This document shows positions 50,527 to 59,297 of a stretch of 64,000 nt of DNA, piece after piece. Each line of letters opens with the position of its first letter. The first letter of the stretch is position 1. A program made the translations under genes and the position numbers. The notes beneath the pieces were generated by a model. That model made no database searches. It was not told the DNA's origin and saw nothing but the letters and a program-made list of their open reading frames with translations. Origin of the DNA: Sphingopyxis sp. UBA6723 (GTDB taxonomy: Bacteria > Pseudomonadota > Alphaproteobacteria > Sphingomonadales > Sphingomonadaceae); NCBI RefSeq assembly GCF_002454115.1, contig NZ_DKIH01000011.1:175329-239328 (forward strand). The letters are read 5' to 3'.

Positions 50527-51297
50527 TTACGAAAGCACCGCCCACGTCGGGGCATGGTCGCTCGCTTTTTCGCGCCCCCGGTGGTCCTTGTCGACCCCGG
50601 CGTCGACCAGCCGGTCGGCGAGCGCGGGGCTGAGCAGCAGGTGATCGATGCGAAACCCGTGGTCGCGCTGCCAGCCGCCCGCCTGATAATCCCAGAAGGT
50701 CCACACCCCACCCGCCGGATGGCGGCTGCGGATCGCGTCGGTCCACCCGTCGCCGAGCAGGCGGAACCACGCGTCGCGCGATTCGGGCTGCATCAGCGCG
50801 TCGGTGGACATTGCGCGCGGATCCCATACGTCGTCGTCGTGCGGGATGACGTTGTAATCGCCGGTCAGGATCGTCGGAATTTCGCTGGCCAGCAGCACCT
50901 TGGCGCGTTCGCGCAGCCGCGCCATCCAGCGCAGCTTGTAGTCGAATTTCGGCCCCGGCTGCGGGTTGCCGTTGGGCAGGTAGATCGACGCGACGCGCAG
51001 GCCGTGGACGTCGGCTTCCAGATAGCGCGACTGCTCGTCCTCATCCTCACCCGCCAGCCCGCGCTGGGTTTCGAACGGCTGGGCGCCTTTGGCGAGGATC
51101 GCGACGCCGTTGAAGCCCTTTTGCCCGTGATAGAGGAAGCCATAACCCGCCGCCTCGATCTCCTTGGTCGGCATGGTTTCATCGCTCGATTTCAGTTCCT
51201 GAAGGCAGGCGACGTCGGGCTGCGTTTCCTCGAGCCATTCGATCAGGCGCGGCAGGCGGGCCTTGATGCCGTTGATGTTGAAGGTCGCGATTTTCAT
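50527..51297 (-). CDS. xthA: exodeoxyribonuclease III
   Basis: A 256-residue EEP-fold nuclease starting MKIATFNINGIKARLPRLIEW. Catalytic blocks include CLQELKSSDE (Glu), LTGDYNVIPHDDD (Asp/Asn) and the C-terminal FRIDHLLLSP with Asp and ASDHAP with the final Asp-His. It acts as AP endonuclease and 3'-5' exonuclease in base excision repair. Monocistronic. Confidence 0.95.
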   Translation of the reverse strand: MKIATFNINGIKARLPRLIEWLEETQPDVACLQELKSSDETMPTKEIEAAGYGFLYHGQKGFNGVAILAKGAQPFETQRGLAGEDEDEQSRYLEADVHGLRVASIYLPNGNPQPGPKFDYKLRWMARLRERAKVLLASEIPTILTGDYNVIPHDDDVWDPRAMSTDALMQPESRDAWFRLLGDGWTDAIRSRHPAGGVWTFWDYQAGGWQRDHGFRIDHLLLSPALADRLVDAGVDKDHRGREKASDHAPTWAVLS

Positions 51298-51385
51298 GGG
51301 GCACCTATGGCAGCAAGCCAGCGCCGATCCCAGCCCCTTCGTTACCCCAAACTTGTTTGGCAGTAATCGCTTTTGGGGGAGTATC

Positions 51386-51472
51386 TGTTCCCCGGCGAAT
51401 GCCGGGGTCCAGGGCGCCCAAGAACAGGCGTCGCTCTATGACGCCCTGGGCCCCGGCTTTCGCCGGGGAACA
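51386..51472. repeat. intergenic palindromic repeat, related to families C and D (CTGTTCCCCGGCGAA arms)
   Basis: Outer arms CTGTTCCCCGGCGAATGCCG and its complement, inner pair CCAGGGCG/CGCCCTGG. In the 204-bp gap between xth and erpA on the minus strand. Confidence 0.85.
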
Positions 51473-51501
51473 GCTCTTCACTTGACCTGTAGGTGTATGT
51501 T

Positions 51502-51843
51502 CTAAATCGAGAAGCTGGACCCGCAGCCGCAGCCCGAGGCCGCGTTCGGATTTTCGACCTTGAACGACGATCCGCCGAGCGAATCGACAAAGTCGACGAC
51601 GCAGCCGCGCACCAGATCGATGCTGACCGGATCGACGACCAGCTTCACCCCGTCGGTTTCGGTGATGATGTCGTCGGCATCGATGCCTTCGGCCAAGCCG
51701 AAGCGATAGGTGAAGCCTGAACAGCCGCCGCCATCGACCGCGAGGCGCAACGCCGCGTCAGCCTCGCCCTTGCGGTCGGCGATCCAGCGGACGCGCGCCG
51801 CGGCGGCGGGCGACAGGGTGATATCGGAAAGCTGCGTGGCCAT
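51502..51843 (-). CDS. erpA: iron-sulfur cluster insertion protein ErpA
   Basis: A 113-residue A-type carrier with the three cluster-binding cysteines: one in DGGGCSGFTY and two in the C-terminal SGCGCGSSF. The ErpA/IscA family delivers Fe-S clusters to apoproteins in the cytoplasm. The start MATQLSDITLSPAAA is typical. Monocistronic in this window. Confidence 0.93.
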   Translation of the reverse strand: MATQLSDITLSPAAAARVRWIADRKGEADAALRLAVDGGGCSGFTYRFGLAEGIDADDIITETDGVKLVVDPVSIDLVRGCVVDFVDSLGGSSFKVENPNAASGCGCGSSFSI

Positions 51844-51873
51844 GATCGCTAGATAGGCGCTTTACACCAAATG

Positions 51874-51910
51874 AAAAGGGCGCCGCGACGGTTACCCCGC
51901 CTGGCGCCCC
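51874..51910 (-). terminator. intrinsic terminator downstream of the M23 peptidase gene
   Basis: On the minus strand GGGCGCC and GGCGCCC form a perfect 7-bp stem around an 18-base loop, followed by TTTTCATTTGG. About 35 bp past the stop. Confidence 0.75.
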
Positions 51911-51944
51911 TCCTCTCCGACCCAGGAAAGCTCGTCATTATCTC

Positions 51945-52682
51945 TTATTCGGGACCGCCCATCGCGACATTCTTGCCAGTGATGGCCGCGATTGCCATTT
52001 GATCCGACCGAACGAACGGCATCGGATTGACCGGCGCGCCTTCGATACGGACTTCATAATGGAGGTGGTTGCCGGTCGAACGACCGGTCGAACCGACGTA
52101 ACCAAGGACGTCACCCTTTTTGACCGACTGGCCGGGGACGACGACGTAAGACGACATGTGGCCGTAGCGCGTCTGGATCGCGTTGCCATGCTCGACTTCG
52201 ACATAATTGCCATAGCCGCCGAGGCGCTGAGCGCGGCCGACGATGCCGTCGGCGGTGGCGTAAATCGGGGTACCGTGCGGCGCCGGAATGTCGATGCCGT
52301 TGTGGCGGGCGACCTTGCCGGTGACGGGGTGGACGCGCATGCCATAGGAGGACGACAGTGACATCTGGTCGATCGGGCGGCGCGAGGGCACCGCAACGCC
52401 GATCGAGGCGGTCAGGCCGGTGTCGAGACGCTTCCACGCCTGGAAAATCGCACGGGCTTCGCTGTCTTCGCCGACCGAAGGAACGCCAGCGGTGAAGCTG
52501 TCGTCATCGGGTTCATCGGGAGCGATAATGCCAGCGTCGGCGCTGGTTTCAGCGGCGTGGACGGCCGGAGTGGCCAGAGCGAAACATGCTGCGGCGCAGA
52601 CGATTGCGACTTGATGCAACTTCTGCGTCAGAAGAGTGTTTATCAAAATACGACCCCGCGTGTGCCATGTCGCCAAAGTCAT
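51945..52682 (-). CDS. M23 family peptidoglycan endopeptidase (LytM domain)
   Basis: About 245 residues. A hydrophobic N-terminal segment (VAIVCAAACFALATPAVHAA) acts as signal peptide. The C-terminal LytM domain carries zinc ligands in RHNGIDIPAPHG (H-x3-D) and GNHLHYEV (H-x-H), with TRYGHMSSYVV between. It cuts cross-links in peptidoglycan in the periplasm. The start at 52682 gives a somewhat long n-region; a start closer to the signal is possible. Confidence 0.87.
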   Translation of the reverse strand: MTLATWHTRGRILINTLLTQKLHQVAIVCAAACFALATPAVHAAETSADAGIIAPDEPDDDSFTAGVPSVGEDSEARAIFQAWKRLDTGLTASIGVAVPSRRPIDQMSLSSSYGMRVHPVTGKVARHNGIDIPAPHGTPIYATADGIVGRAQRLGGYGNYVEVEHGNAIQTRYGHMSSYVVVPGQSVKKGDVLGYVGSTGRSTGNHLHYEVRIEGAPVNPMPFVRSDQMAIAAITGKNVAMGGPE

Positions 52683-52759
52683 CAAAAGGCTTTGGCGCCG
52701 GTGTTTGTTGGTTTGGACAATTGCTCGTCCCCCGCGAAGCCTGTGTGCTGCCCCAATGG

Positions 52760-53551
52760 TTAAGACGCAATAACAGCATAGTATTCTTGCGTTAAACCGG
52801 CGTCGTGGCGCGCCGAGTCGTTGAACGGAGCTTTGAGCGCCCCGCGAAACCGCGATTTTACGAGGGCGTGCCACGTTTGGGCGGCGTTGAATCCCCGTTC
52901 GTCGCACATCCAGCCAAACCAGACTGTGCCTGCGCGCACATGGCGAATTTCATCGTTGAAAATGCGCGATAAAATTCGCGCCGATGCTTCGTCACCGGCG
53001 TCGCGGAAGCGTGCGATCGTCGGCGGGGTGACGTCGAGCCCGCGCGCTTCGAGCACCATCGGCACAATTGCTAAGCGCGCCAGCACGTCGTCGGCGGTGA
53101 CCTGCGCTGCCTCCCACAATCCCGCATGGGCTGGCAATGCCCCATAATGGCTGCCGAGCTGCCGAAGACGACGGTCGAGCAACGCGAAATGCATCGCCTC
53201 ATCGGCGGCGACGCCGATCCAGTCGTCCACAAACTGGCGCGGAAATTCGTCGCCGAAGCGGCCGATCAGATCAACAGCGAGATCGATTGCGACAAATTCG
53301 ATATGCGCCAGCGCGTGGAGAAGCGCGATCCGCCCGCGTTCGGAGCCGCCCTTGCCTCGGCGCGGCATCCGGTTGGGTTCGAGCAATTCGGGCGCGGCGG
53401 GCCAAGCGGGCTGATCGGGCATCGCGGTGTCACAGCGATGATCGAGCCGCCCCTGCCGCCACGCCCGCGCCAGACTGCGCGCGGCGCGGCGTTTGTCATG
53501 CGGATCCGGCGTCAGCAGGACCGCGCGCGCGGCTTCACCCAATGTTGGCAT
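52760..53551 (-). CDS. DUF455 ferritin-like protein
   Basis: A 263-residue helical protein. HALAHIEFVAIDLAVDL and GVAADEAMHFALLDRRL have the spaced Glu and His residues of a ferritin-like di-iron centre, completed by FNDEIRHVRAGT near the C-terminus. Related to MiaE-type tRNA hydroxylases, but the DUF455 branch has no proven reaction. The start codon directly follows the bcp stop (TAAATG), so it is the last gene of the glnE-bcp operon. Confidence 0.85.
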   Translation of the reverse strand: MPTLGEAARAVLLTPDPHDKRRAARSLARAWRQGRLDHRCDTAMPDQPAWPAAPELLEPNRMPRRGKGGSERGRIALLHALAHIEFVAIDLAVDLIGRFGDEFPRQFVDDWIGVAADEAMHFALLDRRLRQLGSHYGALPAHAGLWEAAQVTADDVLARLAIVPMVLEARGLDVTPPTIARFRDAGDEASARILSRIFNDEIRHVRAGTVWFGWMCDERGFNAAQTWHALVKSRFRGALKAPFNDSARHDAGLTQEYYAVIAS

Positions 53552-54019
53552 TTATAGCGCCTTTGCCGCCTCCAGCACCGCGTCGGCGTGACCCTTGACG
53601 CGCACCTTGCGCCATTCTTTGGCCAGCTTGCCGTCGGCGCCAAACAGGAAGGTCGAGCGTTCGATCCCCATATAGCTGCGGCCGTAATTCTGCTTCTCAA
53701 CCCAGGTGCCGAAGGCTTCGCACACCGCGCCGTCTTCATCGGACGCGAGGCGGACGGTCAGGCCATATTTATCGCGGAACTTGCACAGCTTTGTGGGTGC
53801 ATCGCGCGATACCGCGAGCACCTGCGCGTTCAGATGCGCGAATTCGGGCGCGAGGCGGGTGAAATCCTGCGCCTCGACCGTGCAGCCCGGCGTATCGGCC
53901 TTGGGGTAGAAATAGACGACCAACGGCGCACCCGCCATCGCGGCGAGATCGATCGTCGCGCCATCGGCGTCGAGAAGTTTCACCGCGGGAATGGCATCGC
54001 CCAGTTTCAGACCGCTCAT
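53552..54019 (-). CDS. bcp: thioredoxin-dependent peroxiredoxin (Bcp/PrxQ)
   Basis: A 155-residue peroxiredoxin. VYFYPKADTPGCTVEAQDF carries the peroxidatic cysteine with the preceding Thr of the PxxxT/C motif. It reduces hydroperoxides with thioredoxin in the cytoplasm. The start overlaps the glnE stop by ATGA and its stop touches the DUF455 start. Confidence 0.94.
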   Translation of the reverse strand: MSGLKLGDAIPAVKLLDADGATIDLAAMAGAPLVVYFYPKADTPGCTVEAQDFTRLAPEFAHLNAQVLAVSRDAPTKLCKFRDKYGLTVRLASDEDGAVCEAFGTWVEKQNYGRSYMGIERSTFLFGADGKLAKEWRKVRVKGHADAVLEAAKAL

Positions 54020-56721
54020 TTTTCACTCTCCTGCTGCGGGCGAATCGACGCCCACCAGTCGGCAATGTCCTGCCGCGCCGCGTCGTGTGCGGCAAGCAGT
54101 TGCGGCCAGCCGGGTTCGCCGCATTGGCTCGCAACGAGCTGCCGCGCCGCCGCGGTCGGCGGCTCGCCCTCGGGCGCGGTCAGCCGCAGCATCACGAGCA
54201 TCCGTGCCAGCAGGCTATGCGCTTCGCACACCCCGTCGGGCGCCAGTCCCGCCGGCTTCAGACAGCCAAGCGCGGCGGCGATATTGGGGTCGTGGCATTG
54301 GCCGCTGGCCAGTTGCGTGACCTGCATCGCAAATTCCAGATCGACGAGCCCGCCGGGGCCGCCCTTGATGTCGAGCGCGCCGTTCGCGGGTTTGTGTGCC
54401 GCGATCTTGTCGCGCATTTCGGCGGCATCGGCGGCGAGCTTGGCCGGATCGCGCGGAATCATGAGCAGTTCGGCGATGATCCGCTCGACTTCGGCGCGCG
54501 CCTCTTCCGATCCATAGACCGGCCGCGCGCGGAGCAATGCCATATGCTCCCACGTCCAGGCTTCTTCGCGCTGATAGCGTTCAAAGCTGTCGAGGGTGAC
54601 GACGAGCGGCCCCTGCGCGCCCTGCGGCCGGAGCCGGGTATCGACATCGTACAGCTTGCCCGCCGCGGTCGGCACCGACATCGCCGCGGTCACCCGCTGC
54701 GCAAGGCGGTTGTAGTAGGTCGTGGCGCCGAGCGGGCGCGGCCCGTCGGATTCGGCGAGATGGTCGCCGGTGAACAGATAAATGAGGTCGAGGTCGGAGG
54801 CATGGGTCAGCGCCCGGCCCCCGAGCCGCCCGAGCGCGAGCACGACCAGCTCGCTGTCGGGAATGCATCCATGGGCGGCGACAAATTCGGCAACGGTGGC
54901 GTCGGCAAGGACACATAGCGCGGCCTCCGCGAGCTCGGAATAGCCGCCCGCAATCACCAGTGGATCGGTCGATCCGGCGACAAGCTGCACCCCATAGGCA
55001 AAGCGCCGCTCGCCGACGAGATCGCGCACCCGGTCGAGCAGACGTTCATAGTCGAGCGTCGCCAGCCCCGGCGCCCACTCCGCCAGCAGCTGTGTCTTGT
55101 CCGCGGGCGCGTCGAAGGCACGGCTGTCGATGAGCCCTTCGATCAGCTGCGCGCGCGTGCCGAGCGCATCGGCTAGCGTCGGGGCGAGCGCCAGAACGCG
55201 CGTCGCGATGCGCGCCAGCGCCGGCTGCGCCGCGAGCAGGTGAAAGAAGTTGATCGCGCTGGGCAGTCCCGCGACCAGCTTGTCAAAGCGCGTCAGCGTC
55301 GCTTGCGGGTCGGGCGCCGCGCCCAGCGCCTTGACCAGTTCAGGCAGCATCGTTTCGAGCGCATCAAGCGCCGCCGGACTACGCAGCGCGCGCAGCTTCC
55401 CGCCGCGCCACTCGGCGATTGTGCGCAGCGCCGCGTCTGGAGGGTCGAACCCCGCCGCTTGCAGCGCCGCCGCCAGACTGTCGTCGTCGCGCGGCAAGCC
55501 GGTGGTGACCGCGCGTTCGGCTACCAACCGGTCGTAACAGGCGCCGACATCGGCGGTGACGGGTTCGAGCATCGCGAGCAGCGCCGCACCGTCAGCCAGA
55601 CCGTCGAGCCGCGCGACGCCGTCGAGCGCGGCGGGCTGGGTCGGCAGGCCATGCGTCTGCTGATCCTCGATCATCTGCAACCGGTGCTCGATCCGGCGCA
55701 GCGTCGCGTAATGACCCGACAGGCGTGTCGCGACCTCAGGCTCGACGCGTCCCGCCGCCGCCAGCGCCGCCAGCGCATCGACCGTCGCCGGAACGCGCAG
55801 CGACGGGTCGCGCCCGCCATAGATCAGCTGGTGGACCTGCGCGAAAAATTCGATCTCGCGGATGCCGCCGCGCCCGCGTTTCAAGTCATAGCCCGGCCCG
55901 AACGCCTGCCCCTGCGCGAAATGGTCGCGAATCCGGTCGCTCATCGCGCCGATTTCCTTGAGCTGGCGGAAATCGAGGCTGCGGCGCCAGATGAAGGGCT
56001 GGATCGCCGACAGGAACTGCTCGCCGAGCATGCGATCGCCCGCCGACGCGCGGCTGCGGATGAACGCCGCCTGCTCCCACGCCAGCGCTTCGGATTCATA
56101 ATAGGAAATCGCGGCGTCCACGGGCAGCACGATCGGCGTCACTTCGGGATGCGGTCGCAGACGCAAGTCGACGCGTAGGACATGCCCGTCGCCGGTGCGC
56201 GCCGACAGGATTTCGATCATCCGCCGCGCGATTCGCACCGCCGCCTCGACCGGGTCGTCGCGCGATCGGCGCGGCAGCGTGTCGGGATCGAAGATCAGGA
56301 TCGGGTCGATGTCGGACGAATAGTTGAGTTCGTGACTGCCCAGCTTGCCTAGCGCGATCACCGACAGCCCGCGCGGTTCCTCGCCCGGAACGCGCTCGGC
56401 AAAGGCGGCGGCGAGTGCGGTGTCGCACGCCTGATCGGCAAAATCGGACAGCAGTCGGGTGGTGGCTGCGACATCATGCTCGCCCGAAAGATCGCCGAGC
56501 GCGAGCAACAGCGCCATGCGGCCGCGCCATTGACGAACGGCCCGCATGATGTCGTCGTCGGCTGGCGGCGGCGCAATATGGGCGAGCGCGGCGTCGGCGC
56601 CATCGGTAAGGAAACGCGTCACATCATCTGGGTTGAGTTCGGCAAGCCGCGCCAGAAACGGTGCGTTGGCGGTGAGGCGGTCGAGCGCCGATTGGCGATG
56701 GGTAGCGTCGAGGATGGTCAT
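54016..56721 (-). CDS. glnE: bifunctional glutamine synthetase adenylyltransferase/deadenylase GlnE
   Basis: A 901-residue protein with two nucleotidyltransferase halves. The N-terminal deadenylylase has GLSVIALGKLGSHELNYSSDID. The C-terminal adenylyltransferase has LVVLALGRLGGRALTHASDLD; each is followed by a helical bundle. It switches glutamine synthetase activity on and off in response to PII and glutamine. Shorter than enterobacterial GlnE (946) but normal for alphaproteobacteria. First gene of the glnE-bcp-DUF455 operon. Confidence 0.95.
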   Translation of the reverse strand: MTILDATHRQSALDRLTANAPFLARLAELNPDDVTRFLTDGADAALAHIAPPPADDDIMRAVRQWRGRMALLLALGDLSGEHDVAATTRLLSDFADQACDTALAAAFAERVPGEEPRGLSVIALGKLGSHELNYSSDIDPILIFDPDTLPRRSRDDPVEAAVRIARRMIEILSARTGDGHVLRVDLRLRPHPEVTPIVLPVDAAISYYESEALAWEQAAFIRSRASAGDRMLGEQFLSAIQPFIWRRSLDFRQLKEIGAMSDRIRDHFAQGQAFGPGYDLKRGRGGIREIEFFAQVHQLIYGGRDPSLRVPATVDALAALAAAGRVEPEVATRLSGHYATLRRIEHRLQMIEDQQTHGLPTQPAALDGVARLDGLADGAALLAMLEPVTADVGACYDRLVAERAVTTGLPRDDDSLAAALQAAGFDPPDAALRTIAEWRGGKLRALRSPAALDALETMLPELVKALGAAPDPQATLTRFDKLVAGLPSAINFFHLLAAQPALARIATRVLALAPTLADALGTRAQLIEGLIDSRAFDAPADKTQLLAEWAPGLATLDYERLLDRVRDLVGERRFAYGVQLVAGSTDPLVIAGGYSELAEAALCVLADATVAEFVAAHGCIPDSELVVLALGRLGGRALTHASDLDLIYLFTGDHLAESDGPRPLGATTYYNRLAQRVTAAMSVPTAAGKLYDVDTRLRPQGAQGPLVVTLDSFERYQREEAWTWEHMALLRARPVYGSEEARAEVERIIAELLMIPRDPAKLAADAAEMRDKIAAHKPANGALDIKGGPGGLVDLEFAMQVTQLASGQCHDPNIAAALGCLKPAGLAPDGVCEAHSLLARMLVMLRLTAPEGEPPTAAARQLVASQCGEPGWPQLLAAHDAARQDIADWWASIRPQQESEK

Positions 56722-56768
56722 CGTCAGCCGCTATCGCTCGCGCCCAATGAGGTAGCAACCCCCACTCC

Positions 56769-56843
56769 GTCATTGCGATCGTAGCGAAGCAATCCAGAGG
56801 TGGCGTAAACCGGTCTGGATTGCTTCGCTGCGCTCGCAATGAC
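56769..56843. repeat. intergenic palindromic repeat, family B, copy 2
   Basis: Arms GTCATTGCGATCGTAGCGAA and complement, inner pair CAATCCAGA/TCTGGATTG. It lies between the glnE start and the phyR stop, where it may end phyR transcription. Confidence 0.88.
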
Positions 56844-56866
56844 GATTTTGTTCGGTTCGACTGACT

Positions 56867-57661
56867 TTATGCCGGAACCGTGCTCTCGTCGAAGAACAGC
56901 ACCTGCGAGATCGCCGCGCGCAGCGTTGCCGGCTGATATGGCTTGGTCAGCAGGAATGCGGGTTCGGGGCGATCGCCCGTCAGCAGCCGTTCGGGAAACG
57001 CAGTGATGAAGATGACCGGCACATGCAGGCCGGTCAGGATTTCCTGCACCGCCTCGATCCCCGAGCTGTTGTCGGCAAGCTGGATGTCGGCAAGCACCAG
57101 CCCCGGCTGATGCTTCTGCGCTTCGGCCACCGCTTCGCGATGCGTGGTGGCGACTGCGACGACGTCGTGACCGAGATCGCGGACGATCATTTCGATGTCC
57201 ATCGCGATAATCGGTTCATCCTCGATGATTAGGATGCGGGCGCGCGTCTGGCGATCGATTTCGTCGGTCGCCTCGGCGATCAGCGTCTTCACTTCGTCGG
57301 TATCGCGGCCGATGATGCGGCCGGTATCCTCGGCGTTGAACCCCTCGACCGCGGTCAGCAGCAGCGCTTGGCGCGCCAGCGACGGAATGCGGCGCAGGCG
57401 CGCGTCAGCAATGGCGATGTCGGTAAGGTTGGCGTCGTCATCGGACGTCGCCGCGCTGGCCATCAATCCGAAATTGTCATGGACCATCCGGTAAAGCTGG
57501 ATCCGCAGGTCATTGCCGGTATCGACCGCCCCCGGATTGCCCACCAATGTTTCGAGCAAACGCGCGACCAGCGCGTCGCCATTCTGCTGGCTACCCGAAA
57601 TCGCCCGACCATAACGCCGCAGATACGGAAGATGCGGCGCGATCGCCTGACCCAATGACAT
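56867..57661 (-). CDS. phyR: general stress response regulator PhyR
   Basis: A 264-residue response regulator with an N-terminal sigma-factor-like domain (residues 1-135; region-4-like helix LIGRDTDEVK analogue, ATDEID) and a C-terminal receiver (142-260). The phosphoacceptor is Asp192 in LVLADIQLAD; the conserved Lys is K240. When phosphorylated, PhyR binds NepR through its sigma-like domain and frees EcfG. The ATG at 57661 is preceded by AGGAGGGAAATAT; the longer ORF runs into the promoter. Divergent from nepR. Confidence 0.95.
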   Translation of the reverse strand: MSLGQAIAPHLPYLRRYGRAISGSQQNGDALVARLLETLVGNPGAVDTGNDLRIQLYRMVHDNFGLMASAATSDDDANLTDIAIADARLRRIPSLARQALLLTAVEGFNAEDTGRIIGRDTDEVKTLIAEATDEIDRQTRARILIIEDEPIIAMDIEMIVRDLGHDVVAVATTHREAVAEAQKHQPGLVLADIQLADNSSGIEAVQEILTGLHVPVIFITAFPERLLTGDRPEPAFLLTKPYQPATLRAAISQVLFFDESTVPA

Positions 57662-57750
57662 ATATTTCCCTCCTGAAACGGGACATAACCCGCCAAAAAA
57701 CCAGCAAACGCGGCCCAAACCGGCGTCCGCTGACATAATTTCACCCCATG

Positions 57751-57777
57751 GGAACGATTTAGCCGCAAATTAGTTTC
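57751..57777. promoter_or_regulatory. overlapping divergent EcfG-type promoters of phyR and nepR
   Basis: Plus strand: GGAAC (57751-57755), 16 bp, AGTT (57772-57775), towards nepR. Minus strand: GAAAC (57777-57773), 16 bp, CGTT (57756-57753), towards phyR. Each differs by one base from the GGAAC/CGTT consensus and both use the same 27 bp. It lies 82 bp from nepR and 92 bp from phyR. Function is inferred. Confidence 0.55.
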
Positions 57778-57858
57778 ATGGGGAAGAACAAACGCGCCAT
57801 TGCGGTTTGATAAATGCGCGGTTAGCAACAGGCCCCATGTTAAGCGGATGCCCCGAAA

Positions 57859-58029
57859 ATGTCGTCTGAAACCGGTTCGCCACGCGGCGTGACGGCGGCA
57901 AAGGACGCGGAAAAGAAATCTCCCGCCAAGGGGCCGGACGTCAACGGCGCCCTGCGCCGCGCGTATGAATCGACCGTCGATGAGTCGATTCCCCAGTCGC
58001 TGCTGGATCTTTTGAGCAAACTGGACTGA
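57859..58029 (+). CDS. nepR: anti-sigma factor NepR (56 residues)
   Basis: A very short gene of 57 codons, easily missed by length cut-offs. The N-terminal half is disordered and Lys-rich; the C-terminal half has ALRRAYESTVDESIPQSLLD followed by LLSKLD, the NepR motif that wraps around the sigma factor or the PhyR sigma-like domain. Its place directly divergent from phyR is the standard general-stress arrangement. The sigma factor gene ecfG that usually follows is absent; the next gene is tgt on the other strand, ending 3 bp beyond the nepR stop. The reading frame is intact. Confidence 0.92.
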   Translation: MSSETGSPRGVTAAKDAEKKSPAKGPDVNGALRRAYESTVDESIPQSLLDLLSKLD

Positions 58030-58031
58030 CC

Positions 58032-59156
58032 TTAGCGCTGATAGCGCGCATCAAATTCCATCTGAAAAGCCGCGAACGTGCCCGCCGCGATGGCATCGCG
58101 CATTGTCCGCATCAGCGCCTGATAAAAATGCAGATTATGCTGCGTCATCAGCATGGCGCCGAGCATTTCGCTCGACCGGACGAGGTGATGCAGATAGGCG
58201 CGCGACCAGGTCGTACACACCGGGCAATCGCATGAAGCGTCGAGCGGCGCCTGATCCTCGGCAAACTTCGCGTTGCGAATGTTGATCGGCCCGTCCCAGG
58301 TAAAGGCCTGCCCGTTGCGCCCCGATCGCGTTGGCAGCACGCAATCGAACATATCGACCCCGCGCGCGACCGCGCCGACCAGATCGTCGGGCTTGCCGAC
58401 CCCCATCAGATAGCGCGGCTTGTCGGCGGGAAGCTGGGCGGGCGCATAATCGAGCACGCCGAACATCGCTTCCTGCCCCTCCCCGACCGCCAGCCCGCCG
58501 ATCGCATAGCCGTCGAAACCGATATCGGTCAGCGCCGCCGCCGAGCGCGCGCGCAGCTTTTCGTCGAGCGAGCCCTGCTGGATGCCAAACAGTGCCGAAC
58601 GCGCCGCATGCTCGCCGCCCGCGTCGAACCCCGCGCGACTGCGCGCCGCCCAGCGCATCGAACGCTCCATGCTCGCCTCGGCGCGCTTGGCATCGACGCC
58701 GTTCGGCGGACATTCGTCGAATGCCATCACGATGTCGCTGCCGAGCAGGCGCTGAATTTCCATCGAGCGCTCGGGGGTCAGCATATGTTTGGAACCGTCG
58801 AGGTGGCTCTTGAACGCGACCCCCTCTTCGCTTTGCTTGGTCAGCGCCGACAGGCTCATCACCTGATAGCCGCCGCTGTCGGTGAGGATCGGGCGGTCCC
58901 AGCCCATGAAATTGTGCAGTCCGCCCAGCCGCGCCATGCGTTCGGCGGTCGGGCGCAGCATCAGATGATAGGTGTTGCCAAGGATGATGTCGGCGCCACT
59001 CGCGCGTACCTCGGCGGGACGCATCGCCTTGACCGTTGCCGCGGTACCGACGGGCATGAAGGCGGGCGTACGGATTTCGCCGCGCCGCATTGCGATCGTG
59101 CCGGTGCGCGCGGCGCCGTCGGTCGCGGCAATCGAAAAGGAGAATCTGTCGGTCAT
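58032..59156 (-). CDS. tgt: queuine tRNA-ribosyltransferase
   Basis: A 374-residue TIM-barrel enzyme starting RFSFSIAATDGAARTGTI. Active-site Asp residues are in LTDSGGYQVMSLS and GVDMFDCVLPTR, and the zinc site has three Cys and a His: CDCPVC, then TTWSRAYLHHL. It exchanges guanine 34 of GUN-anticodon tRNAs for preQ1. The partner queA is 3.2 kb away on the same strand, separated by unrelated signalling genes. Confidence 0.95.
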   Translation of the reverse strand: MTDRFSFSIAATDGAARTGTIAMRRGEIRTPAFMPVGTAATVKAMRPAEVRASGADIILGNTYHLMLRPTAERMARLGGLHNFMGWDRPILTDSGGYQVMSLSALTKQSEEGVAFKSHLDGSKHMLTPERSMEIQRLLGSDIVMAFDECPPNGVDAKRAEASMERSMRWAARSRAGFDAGGEHAARSALFGIQQGSLDEKLRARSAAALTDIGFDGYAIGGLAVGEGQEAMFGVLDYAPAQLPADKPRYLMGVGKPDDLVGAVARGVDMFDCVLPTRSGRNGQAFTWDGPINIRNAKFAEDQAPLDASCDCPVCTTWSRAYLHHLVRSSEMLGAMLMTQHNLHFYQALMRTMRDAIAAGTFAAFQMEFDARYQR

Positions 59157-59210
59157 CGCGCGCGCCTATGGCGGGGACGGCCGGTAAAGTCGAGGTTCTG
59201 CCTTTAGATC

Positions 59211-59286
59211 GTCATCCCGGCGAAGGCCGGGATCTCGATGTGGATGCCATACGCACCGGCGAGATCCCTGCCTTCGCCGGGATGAC
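59211..59286. repeat. intergenic palindromic repeat, family C, copy 3
   Basis: Arms GTCATCCCGGCGAAGGCC and complement; it separates the hemerythrin gene stop from the tgt start and can serve as a terminator for the former. Confidence 0.88.
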
Positions 59287-59297
59287 GGAAGATTGGA

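Noticed and set aside
13634..59286. CRISPR array
   Set aside because: Repeats are isolated inverted elements scattered at gene ends, without regular spacing or direct-repeat/spacer structure, and no cas genes are present.
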